From: an uncultured Synergistales bacterium
Lineage (GTDB): Bacteria; Synergistota; Synergistia; Synergistales; Aminobacteriaceae
Length of the DNA stretch: 64,000 nucleotides
NCBI GenBank assembly: GCA_905233725.1
Contig: CAJOEM010000010.1
Coordinates: 1 to 64,000, forward strand
Reading direction: 5' to 3'
Below, one piece after another: positions 36,373 through 46,023 of the stretch. Below the pieces are notes generated by a model. The model was not told the origin of the DNA. It saw only the letters and a list, made by a program, of their open reading frames with translations, and did no database searches. Numbering within the stretch: the first letter of the stretch is position 1; each line of letters opens with the position of its first letter. A program made the position numbers and the translations under genes.

Positions 36373-38412
36373 TTACTTGCTAACTTGTGATGTCTGCTCA
36401 TAATGGTCAAACATCATAGAGTATGTTGCGCGTCCTGAAGTCTTGCTGCGTAAATCAGTGGCGTAACCAAACATACTTGCCAACGGAACGAACGCCTTGA
36501 TAATTCTTGCGCCCGCTCTCATATCCATGCTGTCTATTTTACCACGTCTTGCGCTCAAATCGCCAATAACATCACCGACATATTCCTCAGGTGTCACGAC
36601 TTCGACTGCCATAAGCGGCTCCATCAGAACTGGTGACGCGAGTTTCATAGCTTCTTTGAATCCGAGCGACGCTGCAACTTTGAACGCCATTTCCGAGCTA
36701 TCGACATCATGATACGAACCGTCAACTAATGCAACTTTCAATCCAATGACCGGGAAGCCTTCCAAAACTCCGGACTGAATTGCTTCTTCGAGTCCTTTCT
36801 CGACAGCTGCGATATATTCTTTCGGAATTACGCCGCCAACGATCTTGTCCTCAAATTCAAAGCCGTTGCCCTCAATCGGTTCGATCTCAAACACGACGTG
36901 ACCGTACTGACCACGACCGCCAGATTGACGAATATATTTACCCTCAGCTCTCGCAGGTTTACGAATAGCCTCACGATATGCAACTTGCGGCTTGCCGACT
37001 TTTACATCAACGCCAAATTCACGCTTTAGTCTGTCAACGATTATTTCCAGATGCAATTCGCCCATTCCAGAAATTACTGTTTGACCGCTCTCTTCGTCAT
37101 TGTGAACTTTGAATGTCGGGTCTTCATCCGAAAGTGCGTTCAAGCCCTTCGCTAACTTGACTTTGTCCTGCTGAGTTGCTGGTTCGACCGCCAGAGAAAT
37201 TACCGGTTCAGGAAATTCCAGATTCTCAAGAACGATCTTGTGATTCTCGTCACAAAGCGTGTCTCCGGTTTTCGTATTCTTCAGACTTGGGACTGCAACG
37301 ATCATTCCGGCTTCCATTGAGTCAATATCTTCGCGTTTGTTCGAGTGCATTCGCATGATTCTGCCGATTCGTTCGCGTTGACCTGATGTTGCGTTAAACA
37401 GCGCAGAACCTTTCTCCAATTTGCCCGAATAAACTCTCAGGAAAAACAATTTTCCAAGATACGGATCGACTGCGACTTTGAAAGCTAATGCTGCAAACGG
37501 CTCTTTATCCGAGCTGTGGCGTTCGAGAATTTCGTCAGGATTTTCAGGCGAGATTCCCTTAATAGGCGGCAAATCCGTCGGGCATGGCAAGTATTCAACA
37601 ACTGCATCAAGTAAAGGCTCGACGCATTTATTCTTGAACGCTGAACCGCACAGAACCGGAACTGCTTTCAACTTGATCGTAGCTTCACGTAGCGCTTTCC
37701 TGATCAACTGCGAGCTGATTTCTTTGCCTTCGAGATACAGCGTCATAACATCGTCGTCAAACTCTGCAATATTTTCGAGAATCGCGTCACGGGCGTTTTT
37801 CGCAGGAACTGCTAACTCTGCCGGAATTGGCTTCTCAACAGGTGACTGTCCCAAAACTCCCGAGAAATAATAAGCTTTCTGTTCGATTAAGTCAACGATT
37901 CCGGAAAAATCATCTTCCGCACCGATTGGCATTTGCAACGGTATAGCGTTTGCGTGTAATTTCTCGTGCATTGCCTGAACGACTGCGTTGAAATCCGCGC
38001 CGATCCGATCCATTTTGTTCACGAATGCGATTCTCGGAACGTGATATTTATCGGCCTGTCTCCAAACCGTCTCAGATTGCGGCTCAACTCCGCCAACTGC
38101 GCAGAAAACCGCAACAGCTCCGTCAAGTACGCGCATCGATCTTTCGACCTCAACAGTGAAGTCCACGTGACCGGGCGTATCAATCAAGTTAATCGTAAAA
38201 CCCTTCCATGAACAAGTCGTAGCAGCAGACGTAATCGTAATGCCGCGTTCTCGTTCCTGTTCCATCCAGTCCATCGTTGCAGTGCCTTCATGAACTTCAC
38301 CGACTTTGTAATTGCTGCCGGTGTAGTACAGGATGCGTTCACTCGTCGTAGTTTTTCCTGCGTCGATATGAGCTGCGATGCCAATATTTCGTAATTTAAC
38401 TATGTCTAACAA
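36373..38412 (-). CDS. fusA: Elongation factor G
   Basis: GTPase that moves tRNA and mRNA through the ribosome after peptide transfer. 679 residues. G1 AHIDAGKTT (near 14-22), G3 DTPGHVDF, G4 NKMD; domain IV contains [12 protein letters not shown]. It is slightly short for the family (about 690-700). It is followed by tuf in the str order rpsL-rpsG-fusA-tuf. Confidence 0.98.
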   Translation of the reverse strand: MLDIVKLRNIGIAAHIDAGKTTTSERILYYTGSNYKVGEVHEGTATMDWMEQERERGITITSAATTCSWKGFTINLIDTPGHVDFTVEVERSMRVLDGAVAVFCAVGGVEPQSETVWRQADKYHVPRIAFVNKMDRIGADFNAVVQAMHEKLHANAIPLQMPIGAEDDFSGIVDLIEQKAYYFSGVLGQSPVEKPIPAELAVPAKNARDAILENIAEFDDDVMTLYLEGKEISSQLIRKALREATIKLKAVPVLCGSAFKNKCVEPLLDAVVEYLPCPTDLPPIKGISPENPDEILERHSSDKEPFAALAFKVAVDPYLGKLFFLRVYSGKLEKGSALFNATSGQRERIGRIMRMHSNKREDIDSMEAGMIVAVPSLKNTKTGDTLCDENHKIVLENLEFPEPVISLAVEPATQQDKVKLAKGLNALSDEDPTFKVHNDEESGQTVISGMGELHLEIIVDRLKREFGVDVKVGKPQVAYREAIRKPARAEGKYIRQSGGRGQYGHVVFEIEPIEGNGFEFEDKIVGGVIPKEYIAAVEKGLEEAIQSGVLEGFPVIGLKVALVDGSYHDVDSSEMAFKVAASLGFKEAMKLASPVLMEPLMAVEVVTPEEYVGDVIGDLSARRGKIDSMDMRAGARIIKAFVPLASMFGYATDLRSKTSGRATYSMMFDHYEQTSQVSK

Positions 38413-38439
38413 AAATAGAACCCTTCCAAAAATTCAAGA

Positions 38440-38910
38440 TTACCAGCGATAATGTGCAAACGCTCTGTTAGCTTCAGCCATTCTGTGAGTGTCTTCACGT
38501 CGCTTGATCGAAGCACCCTCGTTTTTGTACGCATCCATGAGTTCGCGCATGAGTCTTTCGGACATGGGCATTCCCTTTTTCGCTCTGGCATACATGACGA
38601 TCCAGCGAATTGAGAGCTGAACACCGCGTTCGGGCGTGACTTCAACCGGAACTTGATACGTAGCGCCACCGACACGTCTTGGTCTGACTTCGATCTGAGG
38701 CGAAACGTTTGACATGGCTTTTTCGAAAACTTCAGCAGGTTCAACGCCTAATTTTTCAGCGGCTGCGTCCAATGCTCCGTAGAAAATTTTCTCAGCGAGA
38801 CTGCGTTTGCCACCCTTCATGAGTGAAGAAATAAATCGCGATGCTGCGGGCGAATTAAATCTTATATCAGGCACTGGCGGACGTTTTTTAATATGACCTT
38901 TTCTGGGCAT
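38440..38910 (-). CDS. rpsG: 30S ribosomal protein S7
   Basis: Primary binder of the 16S 3' domain; regulator of the str operon in E. coli. 156 residues. PRKGHIKKRPPVPDIRFNSP, then LMKGGKRSLAEKIFYGAL and GGATYQVPVEVTPER, ending with the long helix MAEANRAFAHYRW. It lies 22 bases after rpsL and 27 before fusA. Confidence 0.98.
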   Translation of the reverse strand: MPRKGHIKKRPPVPDIRFNSPAASRFISSLMKGGKRSLAEKIFYGALDAAAEKLGVEPAEVFEKAMSNVSPQIEVRPRRVGGATYQVPVEVTPERGVQLSIRWIVMYARAKKGMPMSERLMRELMDAYKNEGASIKRREDTHRMAEANRAFAHYRW

Positions 38911-38932
38911 GATATTTCCTCCGAATTAATTA

Positions 38933-39307
38933 CTAAGCTTTGGGTCTTCTCGCGCCGTACTTGGAACGTGAACGTTTACGATTTTCGACGCCGCCACAGT
39001 CGAGAGTTCCTCTGATAATGTGATAACGAACGCCGGGTAAATCTTTGACACGACCGCCCCTGACTAACACGACCGAGTGTTCCTGCAAATTATGCCCAAT
39101 TCCAGGAATGTAAGACGTAACTTCGATTCCGTTGGTCAATCTTACACGAGCTACTTTTCTAAGAGCTGAGTTCGGCTTCTTGGGTGTAATCGTGTACACA
39201 CGCGTACAAACTCCACGACGTGCAGGATTCCCCTGTAATGCCGGAGAATTGCTCTTAGTTTTCTTTTCTTTGCGTCCCAAACGGACTAATTGATTAATTG
39301 TTGGCAC
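38933..39307 (-). CDS. rpsL: 30S ribosomal protein S12
   Basis: Decoding-centre protein. 124 residues. The decoding loops [11 protein letters not shown] (Lys43, Lys44) and [13 protein letters not shown] carry the residues found in streptomycin-sensitive strains. The GTG start at 39307 follows AACAGGAG by 5 bases. This ribosome binding site can pair with an upstream segment. It is the first gene of the long minus-strand block. Confidence 0.98.
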   Translation of the reverse strand: MPTINQLVRLGRKEKKTKSNSPALQGNPARRGVCTRVYTITPKKPNSALRKVARVRLTNGIEVTSYIPGIGHNLQEHSVVLVRGGRVKDLPGVRYHIIRGTLDCGGVENRKRSRSKYGARRPKA

Positions 39308-39312
39308 AAAGT

Positions 39313-39356
39313 CTCCTGTTCTGAAATTGCCCGCAAAATCACGAGCGCAACAGGAG
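39313..39356 (-). promoter_or_regulatory. rpsL leader hairpin that can mask the ribosome binding site
   Basis: In the mRNA, CUCCUGUU (complement of 39349-39356) is perfectly complementary to AACAGGAG (complement of 39313-39320), which contains the Shine-Dalgarno of rpsL. The 8-bp stem has a loop of 28 bases. It could control initiation of the whole block. Confidence 0.5.
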
Positions 39357-39394
39357 TACGCCCCCTTTCGCTAAAAATTTCTGACTTAAAAAAT

Positions 39395-39425
39395 TTGAAA
39401 AAATCATTGTTGTGGTATTATATCA
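39395..39425. promoter_or_regulatory. Overlapping divergent promoters of rpsL and the sodium:solute symporter gene
   Basis: On the plus strand TTGAAA (39395-39400) and, 15 bases on, an extended -10 TGG-TATTAT (39413-39421). On the minus strand an extended -10 TGA-TATAAT (39425 down to 39417). The two -10 boxes share five bases. Both are about 30-110 bases from their gene starts. Confidence 0.55.
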
Positions 39426-39456
39426 TATCAATTTTAGTTTTAGGAAGTGTTTTTAC

Positions 39457-41022
39457 ATGTTAATCAAAATTTTCTTGTTATTATTATTCTTCGGAGTAAT
39501 GATCGGCATTGGACTTTATTGCAGGCGCATGTCCTCGGACGTTAGCGGCTTCGTGTTGGGAGGCAGAAATGTCGGACCGTGGCTGAGTGCTTTTGCTTTC
39601 GGAACGAGTTATTTCTCAGCAGTCGTCTTCGTTGGATACGCTGGACAATTCGGCTGGCGTTACGGAATTGCGGCGACTTGGGCAGGTTTGGGAAATGCGT
39701 TCATCGGCTCGTTGTTAGCCTGGGGGATTCTCGGGCGAAGAACGCGAATCATGACACAATATTTATCCAGCGCAACTATGCCGGAATTTTTCGGAAAGCG
39801 ATTCAGCAGCACGAAACTCAAGATTGCAGCGTCGGCGATTTGCTTTATATTCCTGATCCCATACACTGCGAGTTTATATAACGGACTAAGCCGCTTATTC
39901 GGAATGGCGTTTGATATTGACTATTCGATTTGCGTGATTGCTATGGCGGTATTAACCGGAATTTACGTTATCACTGGCGGATACATGGCAACGGCAATTA
40001 ACGATTTCATTCAGGGAATTATCATGCTTGCGGGAATTTGTGCTGTTGTGTTCGCTGTTCTCGAAAGTAAGGGCGGATTCTTAAGCGCATTATCTGGACT
40101 TGCAAAAATCTCTGACCCGTTAGCAAAATCTGAACTCGCAAAATCTCCGGGAATTTTCGCGTCATTCTTCGGACCTGATCCGGTAAATTTACTCGGCGTT
40201 GTAATTCTCACGAGCTTGGGAACCTGGGGATTGCCTCAAATGGTTCAGAAATTCTACGCAATCAAAAACGAGAGCGACATCAAGAAAGGCACAGTTATCT
40301 CGACATTATTCGCAATTATCGTGTCTGGAGGCTGCTATTTTCTTGGAGGCTTCGGCAGATTATTCACCGAACAATTAGACCCGAGTGGCTTGGGATTTCC
40401 TGCTGAAGGTTACGACTCAGTTATCCCGACGATGCTTTCGAATTTGAGCGAAGGATTAATCGCCTTAGTTGTAATTCTGGTTTTGTCAGCTTCTATGAGC
40501 ACACTTTCATCACTTGTGTTAGCTTCGAGTTCGACATTAACGCTCGATTGCCTGAAAGATCACGTGATAAAAAACATGGACGAGAAAAAACAGGTTTTCG
40601 TAATGCGAATCTTAATCGTAATATTTATTTTAATTTCCGTTGTATTAGCCCTGATCCAGTACAAATCCAACGTGACTTTCATTGCGCAGTTGATGGGCGT
40701 TTCGTGGGGAGCATTAGCCGGAGCATTTTTAGCACCGTTCCTGTACGGATTATATTGGAAAGGTGTCAGCAGTTTTTCATGCTGGGTGTGCTTTATATTT
40801 TCAAGTTTCGTTATGATCGCGAATATATTTTTCCGAGCGGAATTTCCCGAACTTTTGCAGTCGCCGATTAATGCCGGAGCGTTTTGCATGTTGGCGGGAC
40901 TTGTAATCGTTCCGGTTTTGAGCGTAATAACTCCGAAACCTGACAAATCTATGGTTGATGCGGCGTTCTCATGCTACGATGTGAAAGTCAATATTAAACA
41001 ATCAAAGGCTCTCGCTGACTAG
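39457..41022 (+). CDS. Sodium:solute symporter (SSS) family protein
   Basis: Inner-membrane carrier that couples uptake of a small solute to sodium entry. 521 residues with about 13 hydrophobic helices. GRNVGPWLSAFAFGTSYFSA near residue 33 and the SASMSTLSSLVLASSSTLT helix near 350 resemble the sodium-binding helices of PutP-type carriers. I use ATG 39457 with AGGAAG 9 bases upstream. A GTG at 39412 lies inside the promoter and is rejected. The substrate cannot be named: proline, pantothenate or another organic acid are options. It stands alone and ends at a terminator. Confidence 0.85.
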   Translation: MLIKIFLLLLFFGVMIGIGLYCRRMSSDVSGFVLGGRNVGPWLSAFAFGTSYFSAVVFVGYAGQFGWRYGIAATWAGLGNAFIGSLLAWGILGRRTRIMTQYLSSATMPEFFGKRFSSTKLKIAASAICFIFLIPYTASLYNGLSRLFGMAFDIDYSICVIAMAVLTGIYVITGGYMATAINDFIQGIIMLAGICAVVFAVLESKGGFLSALSGLAKISDPLAKSELAKSPGIFASFFGPDPVNLLGVVILTSLGTWGLPQMVQKFYAIKNESDIKKGTVISTLFAIIVSGGCYFLGGFGRLFTEQLDPSGLGFPAEGYDSVIPTMLSNLSEGLIALVVILVLSASMSTLSSLVLASSSTLTLDCLKDHVIKNMDEKKQVFVMRILIVIFILISVVLALIQYKSNVTFIAQLMGVSWGALAGAFLAPFLYGLYWKGVSSFSCWVCFIFSSFVMIANIFFRAEFPELLQSPINAGAFCMLAGLVIVPVLSVITPKPDKSMVDAAFSCYDVKVNIKQSKALAD

Positions 41023-41043
41023 AAAAATTTTTCCGAGAATCAC

Positions 41044-41095
41044 AAAAGCTCCCTTCTCAATCAGAAATTTAATCTTGATCAAGAGGGGAGCTTTT
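41044..41095. terminator. Bidirectional intrinsic terminator
   Basis: AAAAGCTCCCTTCT (41044-41057) pairs with AGAGGGGAGCTTTT (41082-41095) with one imperfect pair. It lies between the convergent symporter and lysC genes. Confidence 0.8.
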
Positions 41096-41108
41096 ATAAT
41101 GCAGAAAA

Positions 41109-42428
41109 CTAGAATATCGCTTCGTACAAAAATTTCACGGCTTTCTCGTAATCTGCTTCGTCAACTCCGATTATAATATTCAACTCGTTCGAACTCTGGT
41201 CAATCATGCGAATGTTAATATCACTGTTCGCTAACGACGCAAAAATTTTCGCAGCAATTCCCTTCGAGCGAATCATTCCTTCACCGACAACTGCGATCAA
41301 CGCCAAATGATCCTCGATAATTACCGAATCCGGAACGAGCGTTTTGTTAATATCAAAAATTACGCCCTGATGTTCTGGATCAAATAAATCTGACGCAACG
41401 ATTACAGAAATCGAATCGATGCCAGTCGGGCAATGTTCGAACGGGATATTATGATCCGCAAATATCGTCAACAATTTCGCGCCAAATCCGGTCTGATTAT
41501 TCATCAAAGCTTTCTCAACGCGAATACACGTGAAGCCTTTTTTGCCGGCAATGCCTGTTACGGGTGAGTGCTTGAGTCGTTCTAAACGCAAATTCGGAGG
41601 TAATGACGCTGAAATTTTCGTGCCGGGGTCTTCAGGGCTGTTCGTGTTCTTGATATTAATCGGAATGCGCGCCTTCCTGACCGGAAAAACTGCGTCCTCA
41701 TGCAAAACTGACGCGCCCATGTAACTCAACTCTCGCAATTCTGTGTACGTAATATTCTGAATCACTTCGGGATTATTAACGATTCGCGGATCTGCTGACA
41801 ACATTCCAGAAACGTCCGTCCAATTCTCGTACATAATCGCGCCAACTCCACGCGCAATGATCGAGCCTGTAACGTCCGAACCTCCGCGCGAAAAAGTTTT
41901 TATCTCGCCATTTGGAAGCGAGCCGTAAAATCCGGGAATCACAGCTTTGTCGAGTTTGCCAAGTCTCGCAGCAATCGCCCCGTAAGTCTTCTCCTCGTCA
42001 ACAAGTCCATCATCAGAGAAAAATATCAGCTCAGCAGCGTCAACAAATTCACGCTTCAAAAATGCAGCGATAATCTTCGAGTTAATATATTCTCCGCGAC
42101 TTGCAGCGTAATCGGGCTTCGTGAAAATCCGCAGATTTTTATCTAACGTGTCAATCTCAGACTGCAAATCGAAATCCTTCACGCCAAGACCGTCGATAAT
42201 ATCCTGAAATCTCGCCTGAATGTCACGCAAAGTCCCAGAAAAATCCTCGCCATCTCGCGCCGCGTTATAGCATTTATAAAGCAAATCCGTTATCTTAATA
42301 TCACTGGCAAATCTTTTCCCGGGTGCAGACGCAACTGTGAATCTGCGATTGGGATCAGCCTCGATGATTGCCGCAACTTTCTTGATCTGCTCAGCTGTAG
42401 CCAGTGACGTTCCGCCAAATTTTGTCAC
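41109..42428 (-). CDS. lysC: Aspartate kinase
   Basis: First step of the aspartate pathway: phosphorylates L-aspartate. About 439 residues. Kinase domain to about 290: TKFGGTSLA, TFSRGGSDVTGS, then SADPRIV. Two ACT-type regulatory domains fill the C-terminus (GVIFDINKTL, LALIAVVGEGM), which fits feedback control by lysine or threonine. It is last in the dapA-dapB-dapH-deacetylase-lysC operon, so lysine/DAP supply is its likely main role. With GTG 42428 the first beta strand is clipped. Homology seems to run upstream to an ATA codon at 42440 (IN-IVV before TKFGG). Confidence 0.94.
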   Translation of the reverse strand: MTKFGGTSLATAEQIKKVAAIIEADPNRRFTVASAPGKRFASDIKITDLLYKCYNAARDGEDFSGTLRDIQARFQDIIDGLGVKDFDLQSEIDTLDKNLRIFTKPDYAASRGEYINSKIIAAFLKREFVDAAELIFFSDDGLVDEEKTYGAIAARLGKLDKAVIPGFYGSLPNGEIKTFSRGGSDVTGSIIARGVGAIMYENWTDVSGMLSADPRIVNNPEVIQNITYTELRELSYMGASVLHEDAVFPVRKARIPINIKNTNSPEDPGTKISASLPPNLRLERLKHSPVTGIAGKKGFTCIRVEKALMNNQTGFGAKLLTIFADHNIPFEHCPTGIDSISVIVASDLFDPEHQGVIFDINKTLVPDSVIIEDHLALIAVVGEGMIRSKGIAAKIFASLANSDINIRMIDQSSNELNIIIGVDEADYEKAVKFLYEAIF

Positions 42429-42436
42429 AACGATAT

Positions 42437-43591
42437 TTATGCTCTCAAAAATTCCGCAGCAATTCCAGCGTGTAATGCAGCTCCGGTTAGAACAGCTTCG
42501 TCCGTCGGCAAAAACGAGTTACTATGCAACGGAAATTCACAGCCAGCTCCGATGTGATAAAAGCTTCCCGGTCGTTCAAGCAGGAAATATCCGAAATCCT
42601 CCGTTATGTATTCGTGCTTGTGCAAAACGTGAACGTTATCAGCTCCGAAAATTTTCTCAGCAGTGTTTCTCACAAAATCCGTCATCGCGTTATCATTCAC
42701 TACGCCAACGTAACCGTGAGACAAATTCGCGTCAAACTTGGTGCCGAACTTTTTGCAAATCGCTTCGCATTTTCTAACGATCTCCTGGCGCAAAAACTCG
42801 CGATTCTCTATGCCGAACGTGCGAATCATTCCTGAGATTTTCGCGCTGTCTGCGATTATATTTCTGACAGTTCCGGCGTGAAATGCTCCGACAGTAATCA
42901 CAGCGTTCGAAGCATTCATCGACAAAATATCCGTCACCAATTCCGAAGTTGCCTGAATTGCGTCAATGCCCTTTTCACGTTCAGCTCCGTGAGAAGATTT
43001 TCCCAGAATTTCCACGTCGAATAATTCTGCTGCTGCGTAGAACTCATCGTATTTAACTGCAACATGTCCGGCTGGAATTTCCGGCGAAACGTGCGCGCCG
43101 AAAACTGCGTCTACACCGTCCAGACAACCAGCTTCAATCATGCGTTCTGCACCACCTGTGACCTCCTCGTTGGGCTGGAACAAAAATCTCAGCGTGCCAC
43201 CCAAGCCAGAATCATTCACGTGCTTTTTCAAAATTAACGCCGCTCCCAACAACGCGCTCATGTGAACATCGTGTCCGCAAGCGTGCATTACTCCGGGATT
43301 CCTCGAAGCAAATTCAACGCCGGTTTTCTCATCAATCGGCAACGCGTCAATATCAGCTCTGAACGCGACACATTTTCCCGGATTAGAAAATTTCAGATCA
43401 GCAATCACAGCCGTGTCCAAAATTCTGCGGGATTCGATTCCCAGTTCGCCCAAAAATTTCTGGATCTTGTCAGCCGTGCGAAATTCCTGATTGCCCAGTT
43501 CCGGATCAGCGTGCAAAATCCGGCGCAATTCGAGAATTTTACCCTCAAAAAATTTAGCTTCAGATTTAGCTTCGTTCACAAAGTCGATCAT
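42437..43591 (-). CDS. M20-family amidohydrolase, probable N-acetyldiaminopimelate deacetylase
   Basis: Metallo-aminohydrolase of 384 residues. [16 protein letters not shown] gives metal ligands Cys105 and His107, and QPNEE (139-143) gives the catalytic Glu pair, with [10 protein letters not shown] before. The family also holds hippurate and IAA-amino-acid hydrolases, so the name rests on context. Its start overlaps the dapH stop by 4 bases, and dapH makes the N-acetyl intermediate that such an enzyme would deacetylate to LL-diaminopimelate. The acetyl-pathway aminotransferase is not in the window. Confidence 0.85.
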   Translation of the reverse strand: MIDFVNEAKSEAKFFEGKILELRRILHADPELGNQEFRTADKIQKFLGELGIESRRILDTAVIADLKFSNPGKCVAFRADIDALPIDEKTGVEFASRNPGVMHACGHDVHMSALLGAALILKKHVNDSGLGGTLRFLFQPNEEVTGGAERMIEAGCLDGVDAVFGAHVSPEIPAGHVAVKYDEFYAAAELFDVEILGKSSHGAEREKGIDAIQATSELVTDILSMNASNAVITVGAFHAGTVRNIIADSAKISGMIRTFGIENREFLRQEIVRKCEAICKKFGTKFDANLSHGYVGVVNDNAMTDFVRNTAEKIFGADNVHVLHKHEYITEDFGYFLLERPGSFYHIGAGCEFPLHSNSFLPTDEAVLTGAALHAGIAAEFLRA

Positions 43592-44286
43592 AATTTTCGC
43601 AGCGACTCCTGCAACGCCGTCTTGAGATTCGTGCGCTCGTCCTTGTCTTTGATAATTCGCGCTGGACAGCCTGCAACGACTTTGTTATCCGGAACGTCAT
43701 CAATCACGACAGCTCCGGCAGCAATAACAGAATTTTTCCCAACGTGTACGCCTTCGATTACGACAGCATTTGCTCCGATTAGAACATTATCTTCAACTAT
43801 CACTGGCTTGGCTGAAGCTGGTTCGATTACACCTGCAAGAACTGCGCCTGCTCCGACGTGGCAATTTTTCCCGACAGTTGCGCGTCCTCCCAAAACTGCG
43901 CCCATATCAATCATCGTTCCCGCACCGATAACAGCTCCGATATTTATCACAGCTCCCATCATGATCACCGCATTATCGCCGATTGAGACGTTTTCTCGGA
44001 TTATTGCGCCGGGTTCGATTCGGGCGTTGATATTCTTGAGATCAAGCATCGGAATGGCGGAATTTCTCGCGGAATTTTCTATCACGATCTCAGAAATTTT
44101 TTCGCGATTCGATTCGAGAATTGGCTTTAACTCGTTCCAGTCACCGAATATTATTTTGTCGCCAACTCCGAAGACTTTCGCATTCTCGCCAAAATCTATT
44201 TCTGCATTCGTGCGCAAAAATATTTTCACGGGCGTTTGCTTTTTCGATTCAGAAATATACTTAATAATTTCCTGAGCGTCCATCAT
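43588..44286 (-). CDS. dapH: Tetrahydrodipicolinate N-acetyltransferase
   Basis: Acetylates tetrahydrodipicolinate in the acetylase branch of DAP/lysine synthesis. 232 residues. An N-terminal alpha/beta part (about 1-85) is followed by a left-handed beta-helix of hexapeptide repeats ([20 protein letters not shown] and onward) and the end [12 protein letters not shown]. This size and the [13 protein letters not shown] run fit DapH rather than succinyl-type DapD. It is 21 bases from dapB and overlaps the deacetylase gene by 4. Confidence 0.94.
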   Translation of the reverse strand: MMDAQEIIKYISESKKQTPVKIFLRTNAEIDFGENAKVFGVGDKIIFGDWNELKPILESNREKISEIVIENSARNSAIPMLDLKNINARIEPGAIIRENVSIGDNAVIMMGAVINIGAVIGAGTMIDMGAVLGGRATVGKNCHVGAGAVLAGVIEPASAKPVIVEDNVLIGANAVVIEGVHVGKNSVIAAGAVVIDDVPDNKVVAGCPARIIKDKDERTNLKTALQESLRKL

Positions 44287-44307
44287 TTCTCAATCCTCAA
44301 TTTATTC

Positions 44308-45024
44308 TCAATTTCCGATTAAATCCTTCATGTTATATAACCCGGGTTTCTGAGCAATCAACCATTCAGCAGCTTTGATAGCACCTTTTGCGAATAACGC
44401 GCGATCTTTTGCGTCATGTCTCAGGCTTATCGTCTCAAGTCCGTTCGAGAAAATTATCTCGTGAGTGCCGACTTCTGAGCCGTATCTGAGTGAGTGAATG
44501 CCGAGCTCGTTGGATTTGCGTTTGGCGTTTTCGTGCCTGCCTATGTTAAATTCGAGTTCGGGTTTCGCGTTCTTAATCGCATTTGCAAGAGCCAGAGCTG
44601 TGCCGCTGGGAACGTCCAGTTTCTGATTATGATGAGCTTCGATTATCTCAATATCACAATCTCCGAACAAATTCGCAACACGTGCAGCCAAGTCCGACAA
44701 AATCGCTACACCCAGTGACATATTCGGCGAGAAAAATATCGGGATATTTCGTGAAGACTCGTGAATCAAATTTCGCTCGGAATCATCGTGTCCGGTTGAC
44801 GCTATCAAGACCGGAATATTTCGTGACGTGCAGAATTTCAGAATTTCGCCAACAGCTTTGTGATTCGAGAAATCTATCACGCAATCAGCTTCACCGTGAA
44901 AATCATCGAGTTTGCGCAGGAAATCTCCAGTTACGTCTACACCGGCAGCAATATTCTCAGAACCGAGCATTTCCGCAACGATCCGTCCCATACGACCGTT
45001 TGCACCGTTAATAATAGCTTTCAT
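44308..45024 (-). CDS. dapB: 4-hydroxy-tetrahydrodipicolinate reductase
   Basis: NAD(P)H-dependent reductase of the DAP pathway. 238 residues starting MKAIINGANGRMGR at 45024, with the dinucleotide-binding GANGRMGR. A longer frame to 45138 would run into dapA and is rejected. The catalytic region EAHHNQKLDVPSGTALA carries the conserved His pair, Lys and substrate-binding PSGTA. It follows dapA by 17 bases. Confidence 0.95.
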   Translation of the reverse strand: MKAIINGANGRMGRIVAEMLGSENIAAGVDVTGDFLRKLDDFHGEADCVIDFSNHKAVGEILKFCTSRNIPVLIASTGHDDSERNLIHESSRNIPIFFSPNMSLGVAILSDLAARVANLFGDCDIEIIEAHHNQKLDVPSGTALALANAIKNAKPELEFNIGRHENAKRKSNELGIHSLRYGSEVGTHEIIFSNGLETISLRHDAKDRALFAKGAIKAAEWLIAQKPGLYNMKDLIGN

Positions 45025-45041
45025 GATTCGAAATCCTGAGC

Positions 45042-45929
45042 CTAAAGCAAGTTCTGTTCTTTCATTAGAGCTTCGAGTTTGAGCCAGTGAGATTCTTCCA
45101 TCGGTGTCAGAGGCAGGCGCACGTAATTTTCGCACCAACCCATGGCAGCCATCGCAGCTTTAACCGGAATCGGATTCACTTCGCTGAATAACGCGTTGAT
45201 TAACGGCAGATAATCGAGTTGCAACTTCGCAGCTCCAGCCAAGTCTCCCGCGAAAAATTTGTCGCACATCTCTACAGTTTGTTTGGGCATGATATTCGAC
45301 AGGACTGAGATTACACCGATGCCGCCGAGAGACATAATCGGAATCACCTGGTCATCGTTGCCGGAATAAATATCGAGTTTATCGCCGACTAAATGCGCTG
45401 TTTTTGCGATTTTGGAAATATCCGAATTAGCTTCTTTGATGCCGCGAATCATTGGGTGTTCTGCTAATTTCGCGTAAGTTTCGGGTTCAATGCCGATGCC
45501 GGTTCTTGATGGCACGTTGTAGAGAATTAACGGGATGCCAGAAGCGTCTGCGATTGTCGTGTACATTTTGACGAGACCGTTCTGAGTTGCTTTATTATAA
45601 TACGGCGTGACTGTCAAAGCTGCGTCTGCTCCGATTTCGGTTGCGAATTTTGTGAGTGAGATTGCGTAACTCGTATCATTTGAACCGGTTGCAGCAATCA
45701 TTGGAACACGTTTTGCGATGCGATTCACTGCAAATTCGAGAGCTTGCCTGTGTTCGCTATCTGGAAGAGTTGCGCCCTCGCCAGTTGTGCCGACGATTAC
45801 AAGAGCGTTAATGCCCTGTTCGATCTGCCAGTCAATCACGCGCCCGAAAGCGTCGTAATCAATGCCGTTCGAGTTCATCGGGGTAATCAGTGCCGTAGCT
45901 ACTCCCCTAAAAACTGGATTGCTTGTCAT
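45042..45929 (-). CDS. dapA: 4-hydroxy-tetrahydrodipicolinate synthase
   Basis: Condenses pyruvate with aspartate semialdehyde, the entry to DAP and lysine. 295 residues. GTTGEGATL (47-55) binds pyruvate, Tyr137 in LYNVPSRTG is the catalytic Tyr, and Lys165 in GIKEANSD forms the Schiff base. AGGAGG lies just before ATG 45929. It is the first gene of the operon. The 94-base gap to typA holds no recognisable lysine riboswitch, which would need more room. Confidence 0.97.
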   Translation of the reverse strand: MTSNPVFRGVATALITPMNSNGIDYDAFGRVIDWQIEQGINALVIVGTTGEGATLPDSEHRQALEFAVNRIAKRVPMIAATGSNDTSYAISLTKFATEIGADAALTVTPYYNKATQNGLVKMYTTIADASGIPLILYNVPSRTGIGIEPETYAKLAEHPMIRGIKEANSDISKIAKTAHLVGDKLDIYSGNDDQVIPIMSLGGIGVISVLSNIMPKQTVEMCDKFFAGDLAGAAKLQLDYLPLINALFSEVNPIPVKAAMAAMGWCENYVRLPLTPMEESHWLKLEALMKEQNLL

Positions 45930-46023
45930 AAAAATACCTCCTGAAAAATTTATTTATTATCTTGCTTACACGTAACATAAACCGAGATTTGCTGGTACGC
46001 GACTGAGTTTTATTTAATCTTAT

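Noticed and set aside
39412-39456. GTG start of the symporter gene at 39412
   Set aside because: It overlaps the promoter -10 region. ATG 39457 has a well-placed ribosome binding site.
43262-44275. Plus-strand frame of 337 codons opposite dapH and the deacetylase gene
   Set aside because: Thr/Ile/Ala-rich translation produced by the antisense of the hexapeptide repeats. The minus-strand genes have clear motifs and operon spacing.
45930-46023. Lysine riboswitch before dapA
   Set aside because: The gap is only 94 bases, too short for a lysine riboswitch, and none of its conserved loops is seen.
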